Below are positions 27,265 to 36,902 of a DNA stretch of 64,000 bases, piece by piece. The notes under the pieces were generated by a model. That model saw only the letters and a list, made by a program, of their open reading frames with translations, did no database searches and was not told the DNA's origin. The stretch is from Anaerosporobacter mobilis DSM 15930 (lineage in GTDB: Bacteria; Bacillota; Clostridia; Lachnospirales; Lachnospiraceae). Position numbers and translations under genes: made by a program. Location of the stretch: contig NZ_FRCP01000005.1 of NCBI RefSeq assembly GCF_900142955.1, positions 1 through 64,000 of the forward strand, given 5' to 3'. Within the stretch, counting starts at the first letter, position 1. Every line of letters begins with the position of its first letter.

Positions 27265-27308
27265 AAGCCCTCTACATCTATTAGAGAACTATTAGATATA
27301 AAGGGCTT
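27265..27308 (-). terminator. Probable terminator of the CGTase-like gene
   Basis: AAGCCC...GGGCTT arms (27265-27270 and 27301-27308) extend inwards into a long, partly wobble-paired stem. The T-run after it on the minus strand is poor (GTTACTT), so efficiency is uncertain. Confidence 0.5.
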
Positions 27309-27344
27309 ATATTATACTAACTAATTAGTAAGAAAATCCTATAA

Positions 27345-29525
27345 TTAATTCTGCCAATTGGCTGTAGCTTCTGCTGTTCCAGTATTCGGAGTCGTTACCG
27401 TATGATTACTACCACTTTCCCATACTACATTACCACTAGCATCTTTTTTAATAAATTTATACTGAATTGCTGTACCCGCTGGTACGCTAACATCAAAGAA
27501 CCATGTAGGATACACACCAATTGTACTAGTATTATTGAATAATGGTCCAATAGCCTTAGAAGCATCCCAGTTGCCAAGTTCAAATATATTACCAACTAAA
27601 TATATGTTAGTTCCATAGTTAGTTGTAGCATTATTGACCTTAAATCTAACTGATATCTGTTTTCCAGATAATACTTCAAATCCGCTATAAGAATTACTTG
27701 CAGACCCTGTTGATGTAGTTACTTTAATTGCATATTTTCCAGCAGATACACTAGGAATAATTACTTTAATGGTCGAATCTGTCCATGAAACTACTTGTGC
27801 AGCATTAGTTCCAAAACTTACGCTACCTTGTGTATTACCAAAGCCTCTACCTGTAATCGTTACTGTGTTACCGGCTACTCCCATCATTGGATCAACATTA
27901 CCAATTAATGGTGTTGTCGAACTACTTGCTGTATATTGCCATACTGCTGACTGGCCAGCACCTAAAGTAAATGTATTAACTGCTCCACCACTTGTTACTG
28001 TGATATTGCCACCACCGAGAGTTCCTTGCATTACATCCGTGTATGTACCTTGTGGAAGGTTTGTATATAATCCTGAGATGCTATAACTGCTACTTTGATT
28101 ACGATTGACAGCTGTTACAACAACATTGCTACCAAATTGACGTTCATAGATCATTACATCATTGTTTATCCAACGTTCTGTCGTAGTTCCATAAGCCAAA
28201 GCTGGATTAGTTTTACGTAGTGGTGCAAGCTTACCAATTACTTTATAAGCTGTTGAATTTGTATTAAAGGAAGGCATGTCCCCACGATTATTAGGATCCG
28301 TTGATCCAGTAGCATATTGTTCTGAACCATAATAGATGGTTGGAACCCCACGTGAAGTAAGTAGAATTACATAAGCGTTATCTACTGCCCTTTGATTATT
28401 GCTTGCTAGAGTCATAAAACGACTCATATCATGATTATCAATGAATGTAACTTGATCATTCACTTCCTCATAATCAGAACCTGTTGCTGTAACTACATTA
28501 TATAAATCCTTCATTGTTGCAGTACCTGAACCAAGTGCATTACGAACCGCATTGGCAAATCTAAAATCTAATAAACTCATACCACTGTCATTGGCAAATT
28601 TGGTCATATCTGCATCTGCTGCCACTCCACCATTAAACCATTCGCCAAAAACAAATACAGGTTTATAGGAATAGATAGAACTTAACCAGTTTTTTTGCCA
28701 TCCAGCTGACATGTGCTTAACAGCATCCACACGAATACCATCAACACCGTAATCGAGCCATTTTTGTATTGCTTCCTTCATATACGTATCTACTGTTGCA
28801 TTCTGGTGGTTTAAATCTGCTAAACCATACATGCTGTGATAGATACTATTTTCTAATGTACTAAAGTCAGTCCAACTTTCATGATTGAATAATCCTTGTG
28901 AGTCGTTTTTAAATCCACCTAGATATGTTCCATTTTTGTATAATGCACCATCTTCTGGGAAAGTCATAGTTCCATATTCTGCTGTAGATGTATGGTTTGG
29001 TGCAAAATCAATTACAATTTTAATTCCTAATGCATGAGCTGTGCTAATCATTGTTTGGAAATCGCTTACGGAACCAAAGTATGAATTCGTCTTAAAGAAA
29101 TCCTTTGCCCAATATCCATGATAGGAAGCACAATTATTAGAAGGATCAATCGTGGTGATATTCTCAACTGGAGATGAAATCCAAAGAGCTGTAACACCCA
29201 TACCTGTAAAATACCCTTCGTTTAATTTTTGTGTAATACCAGCCCAGTCACCGCCATGGTATTTCTGCAAATTTGACTTATCAAATATACTTCCTGTGGG
29301 ATTATTACTGGTATTCCCGTCAAAGAAACGGTCTGTAACTATCTGATAGATAACATCTGTTGAAAAACTTGCTGTATTCGTAACTTCTGCATCTGTTGAT
29401 GTTGTGGCAGCTTGCACTGGTATATTATTGAATATAACTCCAAATGCAAAGATAAGTACGAACAGTAAACTAGTTAATTTTTGTACCAAAGAATGGTTCC
29501 TTCTATTCAATTGCAAATTCATCAT
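27345..29525 (-). CDS. Secreted cyclodextrin glucanotransferase-like GH13 enzyme
   Basis: 726 residues with a signal peptide (hydrophobic LTSLLFVLIFAFGVIF, cleavage near VQAA). Layout matches CGTases, including length: GH13 barrel (YQIVTDRFFDGN, DGIRVDAVKHM with the nucleophile, FGEWF with the acid/base, FIDNHDM), all-beta C domain, an IPT/TIG domain (VDPMMGVAGNTVTITGRGFG), and a C-terminal CBM20 starch-binding domain (VRFKVNNATT ... VYLVGN-like ... NWQN). A Tyr sits in MYGLADLNHQN where CGTases keep an aromatic residue that helps circularise products, favouring CGTase over plain alpha-amylase. It would turn starch into cyclodextrins/maltodextrins outside the cell. The LacI-type gene diverges from it. 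Confidence 0.85.
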   Translation of the reverse strand: MMNLQLNRRNHSLVQKLTSLLFVLIFAFGVIFNNIPVQAATTSTDAEVTNTASFSTDVIYQIVTDRFFDGNTSNNPTGSIFDKSNLQKYHGGDWAGITQKLNEGYFTGMGVTALWISSPVENITTIDPSNNCASYHGYWAKDFFKTNSYFGSVSDFQTMISTAHALGIKIVIDFAPNHTSTAEYGTMTFPEDGALYKNGTYLGGFKNDSQGLFNHESWTDFSTLENSIYHSMYGLADLNHQNATVDTYMKEAIQKWLDYGVDGIRVDAVKHMSAGWQKNWLSSIYSYKPVFVFGEWFNGGVAADADMTKFANDSGMSLLDFRFANAVRNALGSGTATMKDLYNVVTATGSDYEEVNDQVTFIDNHDMSRFMTLASNNQRAVDNAYVILLTSRGVPTIYYGSEQYATGSTDPNNRGDMPSFNTNSTAYKVIGKLAPLRKTNPALAYGTTTERWINNDVMIYERQFGSNVVVTAVNRNQSSSYSISGLYTNLPQGTYTDVMQGTLGGGNITVTSGGAVNTFTLGAGQSAVWQYTASSSTTPLIGNVDPMMGVAGNTVTITGRGFGNTQGSVSFGTNAAQVVSWTDSTIKVIIPSVSAGKYAIKVTTSTGSASNSYSGFEVLSGKQISVRFKVNNATTNYGTNIYLVGNIFELGNWDASKAIGPLFNNTSTIGVYPTWFFDVSVPAGTAIQYKFIKKDASGNVVWESGSNHTVTTPNTGTAEATANWQN

Positions 29526-29544
29526 ACTTACTCCTTTCAGCCCT

Positions 29545-29574
29545 TATATAGGGACATATAATTCGTTTTATCAA
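29545..29574 (-). promoter_or_regulatory. Promoter of the CGTase-like gene
   Basis: Minus strand TTGATA (29574-29569), an 18-base spacer and TATATA (29550-29545), 20 bases before the start codon. Confidence 0.5.
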
Positions 29575-29577
29575 GTG

Positions 29578-29590
29578 ACTATCGTATAGT
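29578..29590. promoter_or_regulatory. Candidate LacI-type operator
   Basis: ACTAT-CGT-ATAGT is a perfect inverted repeat. It lies between the two divergent promoters, touching both -35 regions. A second small palindrome, GGTA-ATAC-TACC, follows at about 29624-29635. Assignment to the adjacent LacI protein is inferred. Confidence 0.45.
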
Positions 29591-29618
29591 TGCTTTTACA
29601 ATTTTCTCATGATACAAT
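29590..29618 (+). promoter_or_regulatory. Promoter of the LacI-type regulator gene
   Basis: TTGCTT (29590-29595), a 17-base spacer and TACAAT (29613-29618), 31 bases before the ATG. Confidence 0.6.
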
Positions 29619-29649
29619 TAACGGTAATACTACCATATGGAGGTGCATC

Positions 29650-30567
29650 ATGGGAAAAAACAAAGCAACTATGCAAGATATAGCAGATTTATGTGGTGTA
29701 TCAGTTGCCACCGTTTCTTATGTAATTAATAATTCAGATAAAGAGCATATTAAACACGATACCCGCATTAAGGTTTTAGAGGCGGCAAAAAAACTTAATT
29801 ATGCCCCTAATATAAATCGTTGTACAACGCATCCGAAGAGTAATTTAGTTGGTATAATAATCAATTGGAATAAGCGTAACGCTCCTAGTAAAAAGATGCT
29901 TTATTACGATTTGGCCATTGAGCTACAGATGCAGTTGTCATTGTTAGGTTATGACACCATCATAGCAACTACAAAAGCATTCGAGGAGGAAGCTGATATT
30001 ATATCCAAACGTTCTCTTGATGCTGCTTTCATAATAGATATACGTTCAGAGGAAGTTCGCAGAGTTACAAGAAAATACTATGTTCCTATTATTTTTCTTG
30101 ATTGTGAAATTAACGATCCTCTTTTTTGCAAGATATATCCCAATTATGAAGCGATTATTTCTAGGGCAAAACGCATGTTACAAGAAGAAGATATCTTCTT
30201 AATAATGGAAGATATACTGAATGAAGAGCTAAAAGATATCATAACCAATACAATTGGTGCGGAAAAGTTATTTATTAATGATATGAAAAATGATTTGCGA
30301 GAATTTCTTCTTAAACATCAGAACGAAAAAGGGATTGTCCTAGGTGAAATTCTCGGCCTTGAAGTAGAACGATATATCCGCAATGATCATATTGTAGTTG
30401 TAACTTCGCTCGATAATTCAAAACTTCTTTTACCTGATACGATGACAATTTCAATAAAAAACAAGACGAAGGCAATTACTGCTGTGAAAATTTTAGAACA
30501 GCTCCTTCGTCTTGTGTATGTGGGTACTCCTTGCAACAAGTTTTTGATTAATCCTGATGCGGATTAG
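29650..30567 (+). CDS. LacI-family transcriptional regulator of the starch locus
   Basis: The start at 29650 (MGKNKATMQDIADLCGVSVA) has TGGAGGTG just upstream, giving 305 residues. Residues 7-60 are a textbook LacI helix-turn-helix with hinge helix (MQDIADLCGVSVATVSYVIN ... KVLEAAKKLNYAPN). A periplasmic-binding-protein-like core follows, which is a little short and diverged. It lies divergent to the CGTase-like gene and among maltodextrin genes, so the effector is probably maltose, maltodextrin or a related sugar. The protein may act as a repressor or, as with some MalR proteins, an activator. A small hairpin, AATCC-TGATGC-GGATT, overlaps its stop codon. Confidence 0.85.
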   Translation: MGKNKATMQDIADLCGVSVATVSYVINNSDKEHIKHDTRIKVLEAAKKLNYAPNINRCTTHPKSNLVGIIINWNKRNAPSKKMLYYDLAIELQMQLSLLGYDTIIATTKAFEEEADIISKRSLDAAFIIDIRSEEVRRVTRKYYVPIIFLDCEINDPLFCKIYPNYEAIISRAKRMLQEEDIFLIMEDILNEELKDIITNTIGAEKLFINDMKNDLREFLLKHQNEKGIVLGEILGLEVERYIRNDHIVVVTSLDNSKLLLPDTMTISIKNKTKAITAVKILEQLLRLVYVGTPCNKFLINPDAD

Positions 30568-30615
30568 AGAGATCCCCCCCTTCATTACATATTGTTAATA
30601 TCTGATGCTAACGGA

Positions 30616-31245
30616 TTATTTCTCTCCCTTTTTCTTCTTAGTGATTACAACACCTGTAATAATAGCAACAACTACTACAGCAGCAATTACTACATATAGA
30701 ACTACATTATTACTATCCTTATCTTCACTTGTAGTTGCTGGTGCTGTAGTTGCTGTATCGGCTTCAGGTCCTTCAGGCCAACCAGCTTTTGGTTCTGATG
30801 AAGCTACCAAACTTACTCCTCCACCCATACCAGAGTCATTCAGTAAATCTTCACTACCATTTGTGATCCAATATGTCTTACCAGGCTCAAGATCTTTACA
30901 ATCCGATGTCTGACCACCTGCATTATCGGTGAATAAAACTCCGATATTTTCATCTGCAGTTATTTCAGCAGAAAACCAACCATTTCCTTCATCTGTCATA
31001 GCGTCTCCAGGCCAGGCATTCTTTGCTAAATCAATTTGAGTCTCAATAGTCCAAGCCCATACATTAGCACCTTCCCATTCATTTTCATTAAAATAATAAA
31101 CCTTAACTACATTAGCTGCATCCGTTGTTGTACTTGTAGTATCTGCTGCCTTAGATAGTTTAGCTTGTGACACCAGACCAATAATTACAAAAGCAAAAAC
31201 CAATACGAAACTTAAAACCTTCTCCAATTTCTTTTTCATACTCAT
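30616..31245 (-). CDS. Membrane-anchored CBM26 starch-binding protein
   Basis: 209 residues: signal peptide (VLSFVLVFAFVIIGLV, cleavage near SKAA), one starch-binding module of the CBM26 type (VYYFNENEWEGANVWAW ... NAWPGDAM ... GGQTSD), a Thr/Ala/Glu-rich linker, and a C-terminal membrane helix (VVLYVVIAAVVVVAIITGVV) followed by KKKKGEK. There is no catalytic domain and no LPXTG motif. It should display one starch-binding domain on the outer face of the membrane and probably keeps starch or long dextrins near the MalEFG importer. Its start overlaps the end of the upstream GH13 gene by 4 bases. Confidence 0.8.
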   Translation of the reverse strand: MSMKKKLEKVLSFVLVFAFVIIGLVSQAKLSKAADTTSTTTDAANVVKVYYFNENEWEGANVWAWTIETQIDLAKNAWPGDAMTDEGNGWFSAEITADENIGVLFTDNAGGQTSDCKDLEPGKTYWITNGSEDLLNDSGMGGGVSLVASSEPKAGWPEGPEADTATTAPATTSEDKDSNNVVLYVVIAAVVVVAIITGVVITKKKKGEK

Positions 31246-32963
31246 TCTCCTTTACAAATCTTAAAATAATGTGCCGTATAAGGCGATATTTCATTACAAT
31301 CCAAAGACTGATTTGCTAATAAATCAATACATGAAGATTGTATGATATCAGATGGTAATAACTGAACTTTATCTGTTTGGTTAATTACAACGTAGATATC
31401 GATTTCCTCATAACTACGCTTCATTACAAACAATTCTTTCGTACTCTCAAATGTTATCATTCCATAGCGAAGAGGTTTCTCACTCTTTCTAATATATATC
31501 AACTTCTTATAAAAATTATGTAACTCATGATCCCATTCTTTCGTATTCCAATTAAATCCTTTTCTACAACCTGGATCATACCCTCCGGTTAATCCAATCT
31601 CTGTTCCATAATAGATACATGGAGATCCAAGATAACCGAATATGAATGCTGCCGCGTTCATCAGATTTTGCTTGTTTTCCTTACACATAAAAAGGAATCG
31701 TTCTGTATCATGACTATCCAGTAGATTAAACATCATTTCGTTAATTACATCTGGATATTTCATAAGTTGCATGGTAATAACTTCTGAGAATGTCCTTGCA
31801 TCAATATCTCCTTTTGCAAAAAAGTTAATAGCTTGATGCATAATCGGATAATTCATAACGGTATCAAATTGATCACCTAGTAACCAAGGCATAGAATCAT
31901 GCCATACTTCACCTATAATGATAAGGTCATTATCCATTTCTTTTACCACGTTTCTAAACTCTCTCCAAAAACAGTGGTCCGGTTCATCTGCTACATCAAG
32001 TCTCCAACCATCAATATGAAACTCTGTTGTCCAGTAACGAACCACATCAAAGAGATACTCTTTTACTTCTTTGTTTGCTGTGTTGAATCTTGGCATATAT
32101 GGTACATTTGCAAACACCTCATAATTTAGTTCTGTTTGACTAACTGGGAAATCTTTAATACGGAACCAATCCTTGTATTTGGAACTTTCCCCATGTTCCA
32201 TAACATCCCTAAATGGAGCAAATCGATCACTACAATGATTAAACACGGCATCAAGTATAATACGAATTCCCTTGTCATGTGCTTCCTTCACTAATCTACG
32301 AAAAGTCTCTTTATCACCGAAATGTGTATCAATCTCCATATAATCAATGGTGTCATACTTATGATTTGATATGGATTCGAATATTGGTGTAAGATAGATG
32401 GCATTAATTCCTAAGTCTTGTAAATAGGATAAGTGCTTACGAATTCCTTCTAAATCACCTCCATAAAAGGATTTTGGTGTTGGATCTGAATCCCAAGGTA
32501 CAATTCCATCTGGTGAATTCTCAGGCTTTCCATTATCAAACCTTTCCACAAAGATCTGATAGAATACCGCGTCACTAAACCAGCTTGGTTTGTGCGGTAT
32601 ATCTACATAATGTGCACTAGGATATTGGAAGAATAGGCAATGTGCACGGTTATCATCAAAAGCATCTAGGATTCCAGCTTCTGTATAGTAGATATCCTCC
32701 TTACCTGCTATAACTTCAAAATAATAACCTAACCTTATATCCTCTTGTTCAATATTATATTGATAATAATCAAAATACTCATCCGAACCAATTTTAGTCA
32801 TAATACGATATGTTTTGTTCGCCCAATCAAATTTCACTCCATAATAGAGTCTAACTTCATCCACATCATCCTTCGCTGTTCGGAAACGAATTCTGATATC
32901 TGTTAGATTGTATGGATATGCGTAATTGCTTTTTGAGCAATGATATAGTGCTTCTCTGTTCAT
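31242..32963 (-). CDS. Neopullulanase-type GH13 enzyme, cytoplasmic
   Basis: 573 residues, no signal peptide. It has an N-terminal beta domain and a GH13 barrel: FYQIFVERFDNG, nucleophile in GWRLDVADEPD, acid/base in IIGEVWHDSMPW, and LLDSHDTERF. It is clearly homologous to the 25290 enzyme, so the locus has two intracellular GH13_20-like hydrolases, which may differ in preference for linear versus cyclic or branched dextrins. It follows malE by about 30 bases and is coupled to the CBM26 gene. Confidence 0.88.
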   Translation of the reverse strand: MNREALYHCSKSNYAYPYNLTDIRIRFRTAKDDVDEVRLYYGVKFDWANKTYRIMTKIGSDEYFDYYQYNIEQEDIRLGYYFEVIAGKEDIYYTEAGILDAFDDNRAHCLFFQYPSAHYVDIPHKPSWFSDAVFYQIFVERFDNGKPENSPDGIVPWDSDPTPKSFYGGDLEGIRKHLSYLQDLGINAIYLTPIFESISNHKYDTIDYMEIDTHFGDKETFRRLVKEAHDKGIRIILDAVFNHCSDRFAPFRDVMEHGESSKYKDWFRIKDFPVSQTELNYEVFANVPYMPRFNTANKEVKEYLFDVVRYWTTEFHIDGWRLDVADEPDHCFWREFRNVVKEMDNDLIIIGEVWHDSMPWLLGDQFDTVMNYPIMHQAINFFAKGDIDARTFSEVITMQLMKYPDVINEMMFNLLDSHDTERFLFMCKENKQNLMNAAAFIFGYLGSPCIYYGTEIGLTGGYDPGCRKGFNWNTKEWDHELHNFYKKLIYIRKSEKPLRYGMITFESTKELFVMKRSYEEIDIYVVINQTDKVQLLPSDIIQSSCIDLLANQSLDCNEISPYTAHYFKICKGE

Positions 32964-32992
32964 GCATGCTCCTTTCAGTACAATACTCTGTC

Positions 32993-34270
32993 TTATTCTG
33001 TTGCTAGTAACGCCTTCCAGTTCTCAATTGCTTTCTTACGTGCATCAGCTGGTGTTAATTGACCATCAAACACGGCACGGTCAATGTCTGCTGCAATTGA
33101 CCAAAAGTATGAGATTCTAGAAACACTTGGCATTGGTACAGAATACTCGAATTGTTTTACGAAGGCTGGAAGATATGGATCTTCAGACAATCCTTCTACG
33201 TTATCAATGTTGCTAAGGGTTGTAATTCCATTTGATTCATTATATAAGATACTTGCACCTTCATCACTAATTAAGAAGTTTGCTAGTAATTCTGCAGCTA
33301 TTGGATATTTCGTAAATGTTGAAACAAATGCACATTGTACACCTGCAAATGGTTTTAATTGATTTCCTTGATACGTAGGTAATGTTGTGATACCAAAGTT
33401 TACTCCACTTTCTTTGATTTGTGTTACATCCCAAGGTCCAGTTATATAATATGCAACATTACCATCAATAAAGTTAGCCTTTAGGGAGCTCTTATTATTA
33501 AGGTCAGTAGATGAGATTGGCATAGTATCATGCAGTGCAGCGATTAACTCCAGACCCTTTTCAAATTCGTCTGTATCAAACCCTGGGTTATCTCCATCAT
33601 CACCGTTTGGACCAAACAATTCAAAACCTTGTGCAGCTAGGAATGGGAATTCATAATAAGCATCTCCAATGGTACATAAGAAGTTGAATTTGTTGTTAGC
33701 AGGGTCATTAAATGTCTTTGCTCCATCCATGATTTCTTCTAATGTTGTGGCTGGAGTTTGAACTAAATCTTTGTTATAGAATAAGCAGTTAACTTCGATT
33801 GATATTGGTATACCATACATCTTTCCATCCTTCATAACAGTTTTAGTACCTGATTCCGATACTTTACTATTAACGTTATCAACGATTGCTTCTTCTAGTT
33901 CCATGAATACACCCGAAGATAACCCTTTTTGGAAATTATCATGACCTGTTATAAACACATCTGCACCTTCCCCTGAAGGACCACTTAGTGCAATCTTATC
34001 AACCGTTCCCATTCCCTCTTGTGCAACAGTTACAGGAACACTATATTTTGCTTCAAATGCTTTGGCAACTGCTTCTCCATATTCTTTGTTACTAGTCCAA
34101 AATACCAGTTTGGCACCCTTTTCTGGAGTCATTTCATCTACAGTGGCAGCACCACTACCTGTAAACACTTCTTCATCTTCTGGTAGTGCTTTCTTACAAC
34201 CAGTTAAACTACTAATCATTACTACAGACAAGATCGCTGCAAGAATTTTCTTGCTTATATTCTTCTTCAT
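32993..34270 (-). CDS. malE: Maltodextrin ABC transporter solute-binding lipoprotein
   Basis: 425 residues with a lipoprotein signal peptide: MKKNISKKILAAILSVVMI, lipobox SLTGC, lipid on Cys near 25. The mature part fits family-1 binding proteins of the MalE type (KLVFWTSNKEYGEAVAKAF, ADVFITGHDNF, GKMYGIPISIEVN, NVAYYITGPWDV). It should capture maltodextrins at the membrane for MalF-MalG. It is unusual in being third, after both permeases. The 74-base gap to malG has a small TACCT/AGGTA hairpin (34293-34307) that may stabilise the malE message. Confidence 0.88.
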   Translation of the reverse strand: MKKNISKKILAAILSVVMISSLTGCKKALPEDEEVFTGSGAATVDEMTPEKGAKLVFWTSNKEYGEAVAKAFEAKYSVPVTVAQEGMGTVDKIALSGPSGEGADVFITGHDNFQKGLSSGVFMELEEAIVDNVNSKVSESGTKTVMKDGKMYGIPISIEVNCLFYNKDLVQTPATTLEEIMDGAKTFNDPANNKFNFLCTIGDAYYEFPFLAAQGFELFGPNGDDGDNPGFDTDEFEKGLELIAALHDTMPISSTDLNNKSSLKANFIDGNVAYYITGPWDVTQIKESGVNFGITTLPTYQGNQLKPFAGVQCAFVSTFTKYPIAAELLANFLISDEGASILYNESNGITTLSNIDNVEGLSEDPYLPAFVKQFEYSVPMPSVSRISYFWSIAADIDRAVFDGQLTPADARKKAIENWKALLATE

Positions 34271-34292
34271 AACTCATCCTCTTTTCTATATA

Positions 34293-34307
34293 TTTACCTG
34301 ATAAAGG
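34293..34307 (-). repeat. Small hairpin between malG and malE
   Basis: TACCT-GATAA-AGGTA in the malG-malE gap, just upstream of the malE ribosome binding site. There is no T-run, so mRNA processing or stability is more likely than termination. Confidence 0.35.
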
Positions 34308-34344
34308 TATATCTTTGCTGACAATGAACATCCCCTATGCATCT

Positions 34345-35172
34345 TTACTCCTTAGATGCACCTGCTACAATTCCTTGTACTAAGAATTTCTGGAATAATA
34401 GATACATAATAGTGATTGGTACTGCAACCAAAACTGCTCCGGCAGCAAACAATGTAAAGTTTGCATTCTGATCGTTTGAGATCATGGAATATAGTCCCAC
34501 AGCTACAGTCTTGTTCTTGTTTCCTGTTAATAACAAATTAGGAATGATATAATCCATCCATGGCATCATAAACTGAGATACTGCACAATATACAATAATC
34601 GGCGTTGACATTGGAACAATAATACGTACGAATGTATTCAATTTACTACTACCGTCTATATATGCTGCCTCATCAAGAGAACTTGGTATACCATCTATAT
34701 ATCCCTTTACCAGCCATACATTATATGGGATAGCCCCTGCTGCATAGAGTATTACTAAGGCAATAGGCTTATTCACAAGTTCAAATACAATGAATAATGT
34801 ATAAACTGCTGTCATGGATAAGAAACTAGGGAACATAGATAATACTAGTAAAGTAAGTAATCCGGTCTTCTTTCCCTTAAACTTAAATCTTGATACGATC
34901 CACGCAGTTAACAATATCAAGATAACTGAGATTAACGCATTCAATGTAGCAACGGATAAACTATTAAAGAACCAACTCCCAAATTCAGTCTCCTTAAATA
35001 ATTGCGTATAGTTTGATAATGTCAACTCTTTTGGTATAAAACTTGCTGTCGATAAGTTTTGTCCTTTGTTAAAGGAAGACATTACGATCCAGATAACAGG
35101 TATAAGAACTATGATTGATACTAGGATTAGTTCTGCATTAATTAAAATCGCTTTCGCTCGTCTCTTCCACAT
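34345..35172 (-). CDS. malG: Maltodextrin ABC transporter permease MalG
   Basis: 275 residues with about six membrane helices. The conserved EAA loop that docks the ATPase reads EAAYIDGSSKLNTFVRIIVP. It starts 4 bases after the malF stop codon with an overlapping ribosome binding site. No ATPase gene is present in the window; Gram-positive maltodextrin systems commonly share an MsmX-type ATPase encoded elsewhere. Confidence 0.9.
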   Translation of the reverse strand: MWKRRAKAILINAELILVSIIVLIPVIWIVMSSFNKGQNLSTASFIPKELTLSNYTQLFKETEFGSWFFNSLSVATLNALISVILILLTAWIVSRFKFKGKKTGLLTLLVLSMFPSFLSMTAVYTLFIVFELVNKPIALVILYAAGAIPYNVWLVKGYIDGIPSSLDEAAYIDGSSKLNTFVRIIVPMSTPIIVYCAVSQFMMPWMDYIIPNLLLTGNKNKTVAVGLYSMISNDQNANFTLFAAGAVLVAVPITIMYLLFQKFLVQGIVAGASKE

Positions 35173-35176
35173 GTTC

Positions 35177-36523
35177 TTACACCTCCTTGAATGCTTGTGT
35201 TCTTCTGAAGTTCCATATAGAAACGACTGCTATTAGTATGAAAATCATAATATTCATAACAGCTGCCATATCATATAGTTTCTGTTCTAAGGTTAGCTTA
35301 TAGATCCATGAAATCAAGATATCGGTATCTCCTGCAAATTGATAACTTGAGTTAACAGGTCCTCCATTAGTTAAGAAGTAGATAATTCCAAATCCATTAA
35401 AGTTACCTGCAAGATTCATAACAATCAGTGGTGCCGTTGCTCGTAAAACAAGTGGTAACGTAATGAACCTAAATATCTTAAATCCACCACCACCATCGAT
35501 TTCAGCGGCTTCATATAAGCTCTTATCTATATTCGATAAGATACCTTGAATCATAATCATGAACATCGGGAATCCAAGCCATAGGTTCACAACTAAGATG
35601 GTAATCTTTGCAATGAACGGGTCTGCTAAAAATGCAATTCTATGATCGGTTAATCCAATGTCCATTAAAAACTTACTTACTGGACCAAATTGTCCATTTA
35701 AGAAATTACGAAATACTAATAACGAAATTAATTGTGGTATCGCCCATGGTAAAATCATAATTCCTCGGTAAAGAGTCTTACATTTGGTATATTTACTATT
35801 TAATAAGATTGCTTGAAACATACCAAAAAAGTAAGTTGTAAACGTTGCCAGAACAGCCCAAACAACAGTCCATCTTAGTACGGAGAAGAACGTACTTGAC
35901 CAGATTGGAATCTGGAACAATTTCTTAAAGTTACTAAAGCCTACCCAACTAATTAGGTTTCCAGGCGGTAAATGATTGGTGTTATAGTTTGTAAATGCAG
36001 TTAATATTGCAAATATAATAGGCATGATTACGATAAACATGATATATATAACAATGGGAATTAAGATTACGTAAGCAAAGAATTTGGAATATGTATTTTT
36101 GAAATATTCTTTTGTAGTTGGACAATGTCCTGTTTCATCTAATAACTTACCTGTCTTGTACGCATCTCGTATATTGAAGAGATAGATGCCCATCACTACA
36201 AGGAGTACCATTACTGCTATAATACCTGTTATTAATAACATGGTTGAGTGGTCACCGTTTTTTCCACCTTCTTTTTCACCTAATGTGATTAGTCCCCAGA
36301 TTCCTTTGGTAAAGAACCCTCCATGTAGGCGAAATGAAAAATGTGTTATCTGCCCAGATAATGCTTCTAATAGGTAGCCACTGAATATTTCTGTTCCAAC
36401 AAAAATCAACTGTAACAGAAATAGTATCATACCCTTCAACCTCTGCTTACACACAAAAAACTGGCCAGATCCCCATATGAGTATGGAGCATATTGTACTT
36501 ACTATCCGTTTATTCTTATTCAA
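35177..36523 (-). CDS. malF: Maltodextrin ABC transporter permease MalF
   Basis: 448 residues, longer than a minimal permease because of an N-terminal part with extra membrane helices (residues 1-130: SILIWGSGQFFVCKQRLKG, then LLITGIIAVMVLLVVMGIYLF) before the usual six-helix core. The EAA loop reads EAAEIDGGGGFKIFRFITLP. It is the first gene of the minus-strand operon malF-malG-malE-GH13-CBM26 and has a good promoter upstream. Confidence 0.9.
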   Translation of the reverse strand: MNKNKRIVSTICSILIWGSGQFFVCKQRLKGMILFLLQLIFVGTEIFSGYLLEALSGQITHFSFRLHGGFFTKGIWGLITLGEKEGGKNGDHSTMLLITGIIAVMVLLVVMGIYLFNIRDAYKTGKLLDETGHCPTTKEYFKNTYSKFFAYVILIPIVIYIMFIVIMPIIFAILTAFTNYNTNHLPPGNLISWVGFSNFKKLFQIPIWSSTFFSVLRWTVVWAVLATFTTYFFGMFQAILLNSKYTKCKTLYRGIMILPWAIPQLISLLVFRNFLNGQFGPVSKFLMDIGLTDHRIAFLADPFIAKITILVVNLWLGFPMFMIMIQGILSNIDKSLYEAAEIDGGGGFKIFRFITLPLVLRATAPLIVMNLAGNFNGFGIIYFLTNGGPVNSSYQFAGDTDILISWIYKLTLEQKLYDMAAVMNIMIFILIAVVSIWNFRRTQAFKEV

Positions 36524-36574
36524 AGTCTTTCATCCTTTCTCCTTACCGGCCCATTAATTACCATCTTTGACTAT

Positions 36575-36603
36575 ATACTACTTCATCATATGTCCTCAGT
36601 CAA
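36575..36603 (-). promoter_or_regulatory. Promoter of the malF operon
   Basis: Minus strand TTGACT (36603-36598), a 17-base spacer, TAGTAT (36580-36575), about 52 bases before the malF start. Confidence 0.6.
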
Positions 36604-36734
36604 GTATAATTGCACGAAAAACTGTACAATAATTTAATAATTTTATGCATATTTACCTATTGAAAATACTTAAAAAAATTATTTAAGTAATTCAATTACC
36701 GTCAAAAGCCTTGCTATTACAATATATTTTCATA

Positions 36735-36764
36735 TGATTACTTAAATTTCAGTTTAAGTAATCA
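36735..36764. repeat. Perfect 12-bp inverted repeat
   Basis: TGATTACTTAAA and TTTAAGTAATCA are separated by 6 bases. Related half-sites (TTTAAGTAATT near 36680, CACTTAAAAG just after) occur nearby. It looks like a protein-binding array rather than a terminator, as no T-run follows. Confidence 0.6.
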
Positions 36765-36902
36765 CTTAAAAGAAATTCGCAAAATTTCGATATTGTGGTA
36801 TAATTAAACAATAGAAAGCAAACTAGAGAGCCTTTTATTGACAAAATAAAATTAATACTCAATTTAATTGATATTCTAGTATATTATAAACAGGAAGGAG
36901 CC

